Source: JAAFIP01 sp963775085 (GTDB lineage: Bacteria; Pseudomonadota; Gammaproteobacteria; Burkholderiales; Burkholderiaceae_C). Taken from it: a DNA stretch of 43,625 nucleotides. Below, piece by piece: positions 41,464 through 43,625 of the stretch. Where the stretch lies: positions 1 through 43,625 of the forward strand of contig CAVZHO010000021.1 of the NCBI GenBank assembly GCA_963775085.1, given 5' to 3'. Numbering within the stretch: the stretch's first letter is position 1; the number at the start of each line of letters is the position of its first letter. Below the pieces are notes generated by a model, which saw only the letters and a program-made list of their open reading frames with translations, had not been told where the DNA came from and made no database searches. Made by a program: the position numbers and the translations under genes.

Positions 41464-43119
41464 TCAATCATTGCTGCGCTGCGGGTACTCGCTCCACTTG
41501 GGCGGCGGGGTGGCGCTGCGTTTCTCGATCCGCTGGTTCAGGGTTTTGCCCTTGATGCCGTTGACCGCCTCGGTGGTCATGGCGAACTGCAAGGTGGCGT
41601 AAGCCACGGCATCGGCGTTCACGTCCAGGGTGGTCAGGTTGATGTTGGCAAAGTTGTCGCAGGCCTGGTGGTAGCAGGGGTCGTAGGCCGTGCCTGCCGT
41701 GCCGCCCCATAGCGCGGCTTCGGCGGCGGTTTTGATACCTTCTGCTCCGGTAAACAGCCCACCAGCGGGTATACCTGCCGCGATGAACGGGCCGTAGTCG
41801 GAGCGGCCATCAAAGTCGGTACCTTTGAAGGGCAGGTTGCGCTTGGTGTAGTAGGTCTCGAAGGTTTTCTCGATGGCGGCCGAGCCGTCCGGGCCGGGGC
41901 CTGCGCCCACCGCATCAGAGTTGTCGCCGTCATACACAAAGAATACTGGGTTGGGCGAGCCGATCATGTCGAAGTTCAGGTACAGCGCGATCCTGTCCCT
42001 CTCGGCCTGCGGCAGGGCTTGCACATAGCGGGTGGAGCCGACCAGACCGGACTCTTCCGCACCCCACAGGGCAAAGCGCAGCTTGTTGCGAGGTTTGACC
42101 TTGGCCATCTGGCTGGCCACCTCCAGTATGGCGGCGCTGCCCGAGCCGTTGTCCTGGATGCCGGGGCCGGCATCGACCGAATCGAGGTGCGCACCGACCA
42201 TCACCACGTTGTTCGGGTCGCCGCCTTTGGACTCGGCAATCAGGTTGCTGGTGGTGGCGGTGCCGCGAAGCGTGCTGGCCTTCAGCGCCAGCACCAGGCC
42301 CGGCGTAGCGGCCAACTGCTGGCCGACGGTTTGCAGCACCGCCGTCACGACGACATTGAGCGTGAAGCCCTCGCCCAGCGTGCCGTTGAGCGGGCCGGGC
42401 ACGTTGTTGTAGATCACCACGCCCGAGGCACCGGCAGCCTGCGCGTTGGTGGCCTTGCTGGCAAAGGTGCAGGCCCCCCGACTGATGAGCGCGATGTTGC
42501 CGGCGGTAAAGCCGGCAAAGTCGGCGGTGTTGCAACCCGTCACGGTAGGCAGCACGCTGACCGTCGCCGTTACATTTCCACTGCCGGAATAGCTCATGAG
42601 GATGGTATCGACAGGTCCGCCGGGTGCGGGGGCCACCTGCGCCAGACGGGTGCCGGGCAACTGGATGAAGGACTGGAACTGAAACTCCTCTCGCGTGACG
42701 CTATAGCCTGCATCACGAAACACTTTTTCAGCGTAATCAGCCGAGGCATCAAAGCCCGGCGTACCCGAGGTGCGGATGCCGTTATTCGCATCGGCGATAT
42801 CTTGCAGCCTTCGCTGGTGCGCGCGTACACCGTCCACGGTGACGCATTTGAGCAGCTTGCGGAAGGTATTGTTATTGCGCTCCATGCATTCCTTGCGCGC
42901 CTCCTGTGCATCGTCATCGTCCTCGCGCTCCAGCTCCTGCATGGCTTTTTGGTGCGCCTGCTCAGCTGCAGTTTTGAGTTGCACCGCATCGGCACTGATA
43001 CCACTGATGTCACCGCCGCCGCCGCCGCAGGCTACCACCACCACGGCCACCAGTGCCCCCAGACCTGCACCGAGCCAGGCACGGACGCGCCTGGGTTGGT
43101 TGTTATCGGTTAAGAACAT
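41464..43119 (-). CDS. lipoprotein M28-family metallopeptidase with PA domain
   Basis: 551 aa. The signal peptide ends in a lipobox (VVVAC, with Cys near residue 31) followed by GGGGG, so the protein is a lipid-anchored envelope protein. An acidic coiled stretch (EREDDDDAQEARKE) lies near 65. A PA domain (about 190-260: ALISRGACTFASKATNAQAA, GASGVVIYNN) precedes the M28 aminopeptidase core: MVGAHLDSVDAGPGIQDNG (zinc His and Asp), WGAEESGLVGS (Glu pair), LNFDMIG, and the late His in YHQACDN. It should cleave N-terminal residues from peptides; the substrate is unknown. Confidence 0.92.
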   Translation of the reverse strand: MFLTDNNQPRRVRAWLGAGLGALVAVVVVACGGGGGDISGISADAVQLKTAAEQAHQKAMQELEREDDDDAQEARKECMERNNNTFRKLLKCVTVDGVRAHQRRLQDIADANNGIRTSGTPGFDASADYAEKVFRDAGYSVTREEFQFQSFIQLPGTRLAQVAPAPGGPVDTILMSYSGSGNVTATVSVLPTVTGCNTADFAGFTAGNIALISRGACTFASKATNAQAAGASGVVIYNNVPGPLNGTLGEGFTLNVVVTAVLQTVGQQLAATPGLVLALKASTLRGTATTSNLIAESKGGDPNNVVMVGAHLDSVDAGPGIQDNGSGSAAILEVASQMAKVKPRNKLRFALWGAEESGLVGSTRYVQALPQAERDRIALYLNFDMIGSPNPVFFVYDGDNSDAVGAGPGPDGSAAIEKTFETYYTKRNLPFKGTDFDGRSDYGPFIAAGIPAGGLFTGAEGIKTAAEAALWGGTAGTAYDPCYHQACDNFANINLTTLDVNADAVAYATLQFAMTTEAVNGIKGKTLNQRIEKRSATPPPKWSEYPQRSND

Positions 43120-43438
43120 ATTTCACCTCAACTACTCTGTGTGAAGGTACATCCGTGTGCACTCATGGCGCGATGCCGTCCGCAGCCTGTACCGTGGAAC
43201 TGCGCGGGGGTGCAAGATAGCGCCATCTCTGGGTCAAATCCAGACAAACACAAAAGTGTTACTGCTATCACGCGGCTTAACACAATGGTGGTGGGACGCT
43301 TTATCGATTAGGATGGCGCTCTTTGCCCCTGAACCACCATTTCCTCCTGGAGACAGATGCGTCAGGAAAACGCAAATTGCGCAAAATTGAATTTTTTGCT
43401 TACGCACTCACCTCCCATACCATTCAAGAACTTGCCGC
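43120..43438. other. intergenic gap between the M28 peptidase and YkgJ-like genes
   Basis: A divergent gap of 319 bp that should hold promoters for both genes. A 77-residue open frame at 43157-43390 has no recognisable family or ribosome binding site and is probably not real. I see no strong hairpin or repeat. Confidence 0.4.
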
Positions 43439-43625
43439 ATGATTGACAGCCCCTGCACCCACTGCGGTGCCTGCTGCGCCAGCTACCGGGTGGACTTCAG
43501 CATCTGCCAATTGCAAAGCGTGGGCGGCAGCGTGCCCGACGGGTTGACGGTGGATGTCAACGCCAGCACCTGCCGCATGCGTGGCACCGACCATGTTCCC
43601 ATCCGCTGCACAGCGTTGTCCGGCA
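43439..43625 (+). CDS. YkgJ family cysteine cluster protein (partial, runs off window)
   Basis: The first 62 residues are MIDSPCTHCGACCASYRVDF and onward, with CTHCGACC as the N-terminal Cys cluster of the YkgJ/UPF0153 family, likely a zinc or iron-sulfur site. A further Cys follows in NASTCRMRG, and another in PIRC. The gene continues beyond the window. The function of the family is unknown. Confidence 0.85.
   Translation, partial: MIDSPCTHCGACCASYRVDFSICQLQSVGGSVPDGLTVDVNASTCRMRGTDHVPIRCTALSG

Noticed and set aside
43157..43390. 77-codon open frame upstream of the YkgJ-like gene.
   Set aside because: No recognised family or good ribosome binding site; the gap is more likely promoter DNA.

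Overview
The window looks like chromosomal housekeeping DNA of a betaproteobacterium, most likely order Burkholderiales, family Comamonadaceae (Rhodoferax/Polaromonas-like). The basis is the gene content and order: yicC-gmk-rpoZ-spoT next to a Ser/Thr kinase-PP2C-rph-rdgB-hemW block, and an aa3-type cytochrome oxidase cluster carrying the small betaproteobacterial accessory genes DUF2970 and DUF2909. The family is an inference from memory of gene neighbourhoods, not from a search. I saw no phage, IS transposase, CRISPR array or rRNA.

Layout. 1-6.9 kb (minus strand): gnd with a 1-base frameshift near its 3' end, dnaE, and a 7TM-DISM membrane sensor with a degenerate GGDEF domain. 6.9-7.4 kb: gene-free, with repeats. 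7.4-15.0 kb (minus): greA, tRNA-Ser(UGA), and a tightly packed run of kinase, PP2C phosphatase, rph, metallophosphoesterase, kinase-Usp fusion, rdgB and hemW. 15.2-19.6 kb (plus): yicC, gmk, rpoZ, spoT. 19.8-23.4 kb: murB, yajQ, a retropepsin-like protease, plsY and ybaK. 23.5-33.6 kb: the cytochrome c oxidase region. On the minus strand, DUF2244, coxB, ctaD, a small assembly gene, ctaG, DUF2970 and coxC run up to a bidirectional terminator; SURF1, an SCO-like protein, ctaA, ctaB and sco1 follow. DUF2909 lies between the two blocks on the plus strand. 33.7-39.9 kb: a BioC-like methyltransferase, comF, rpsT, an FHA protein with a dead-cyclase-like N-terminus, DUF3579, argD and argF. 39.9-43.6 kb: a beta-propeller (BNR) protein paired with a MoaD/ThiS-like protein, a lipoprotein M28 peptidase, and the start of a YkgJ-type cysteine-cluster protein.

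How genes work together. The cox region holds the core subunits (CoxB, CtaD, CtaE), copper delivery (Cox11/CtaG, Sco1, SCO-like), heme A synthesis (CtaB, CtaA) and SURF1. YicC, Gmk, RpoZ and SpoT link RNA processing, GTP supply, RNA polymerase and (p)ppGpp. The two kinases, the PP2C phosphatase and perhaps the FHA protein could form a Ser/Thr phosphorylation circuit. ArgD and ArgF are consecutive steps of arginine synthesis.

The most unusual signal is a dispersed repeat of about 55-60 nt: ten clear copies and one doubtful one. It has a core ATAGCTGCTTAYG, then a short hairpin whose two arms co-vary in several copies, then a tail like GGACTANNGGCC. Several copies are absorbed into genes. Two encode the same peptide (IAAYAL) inside the signal sequences of two unrelated exported proteins. 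Three run antisense through MurB, SURF1 and the BioC-like protein. One supplies the likely Shine-Dalgarno of gmk, one the stop codon of rph, and one the whole leader of ybaK.
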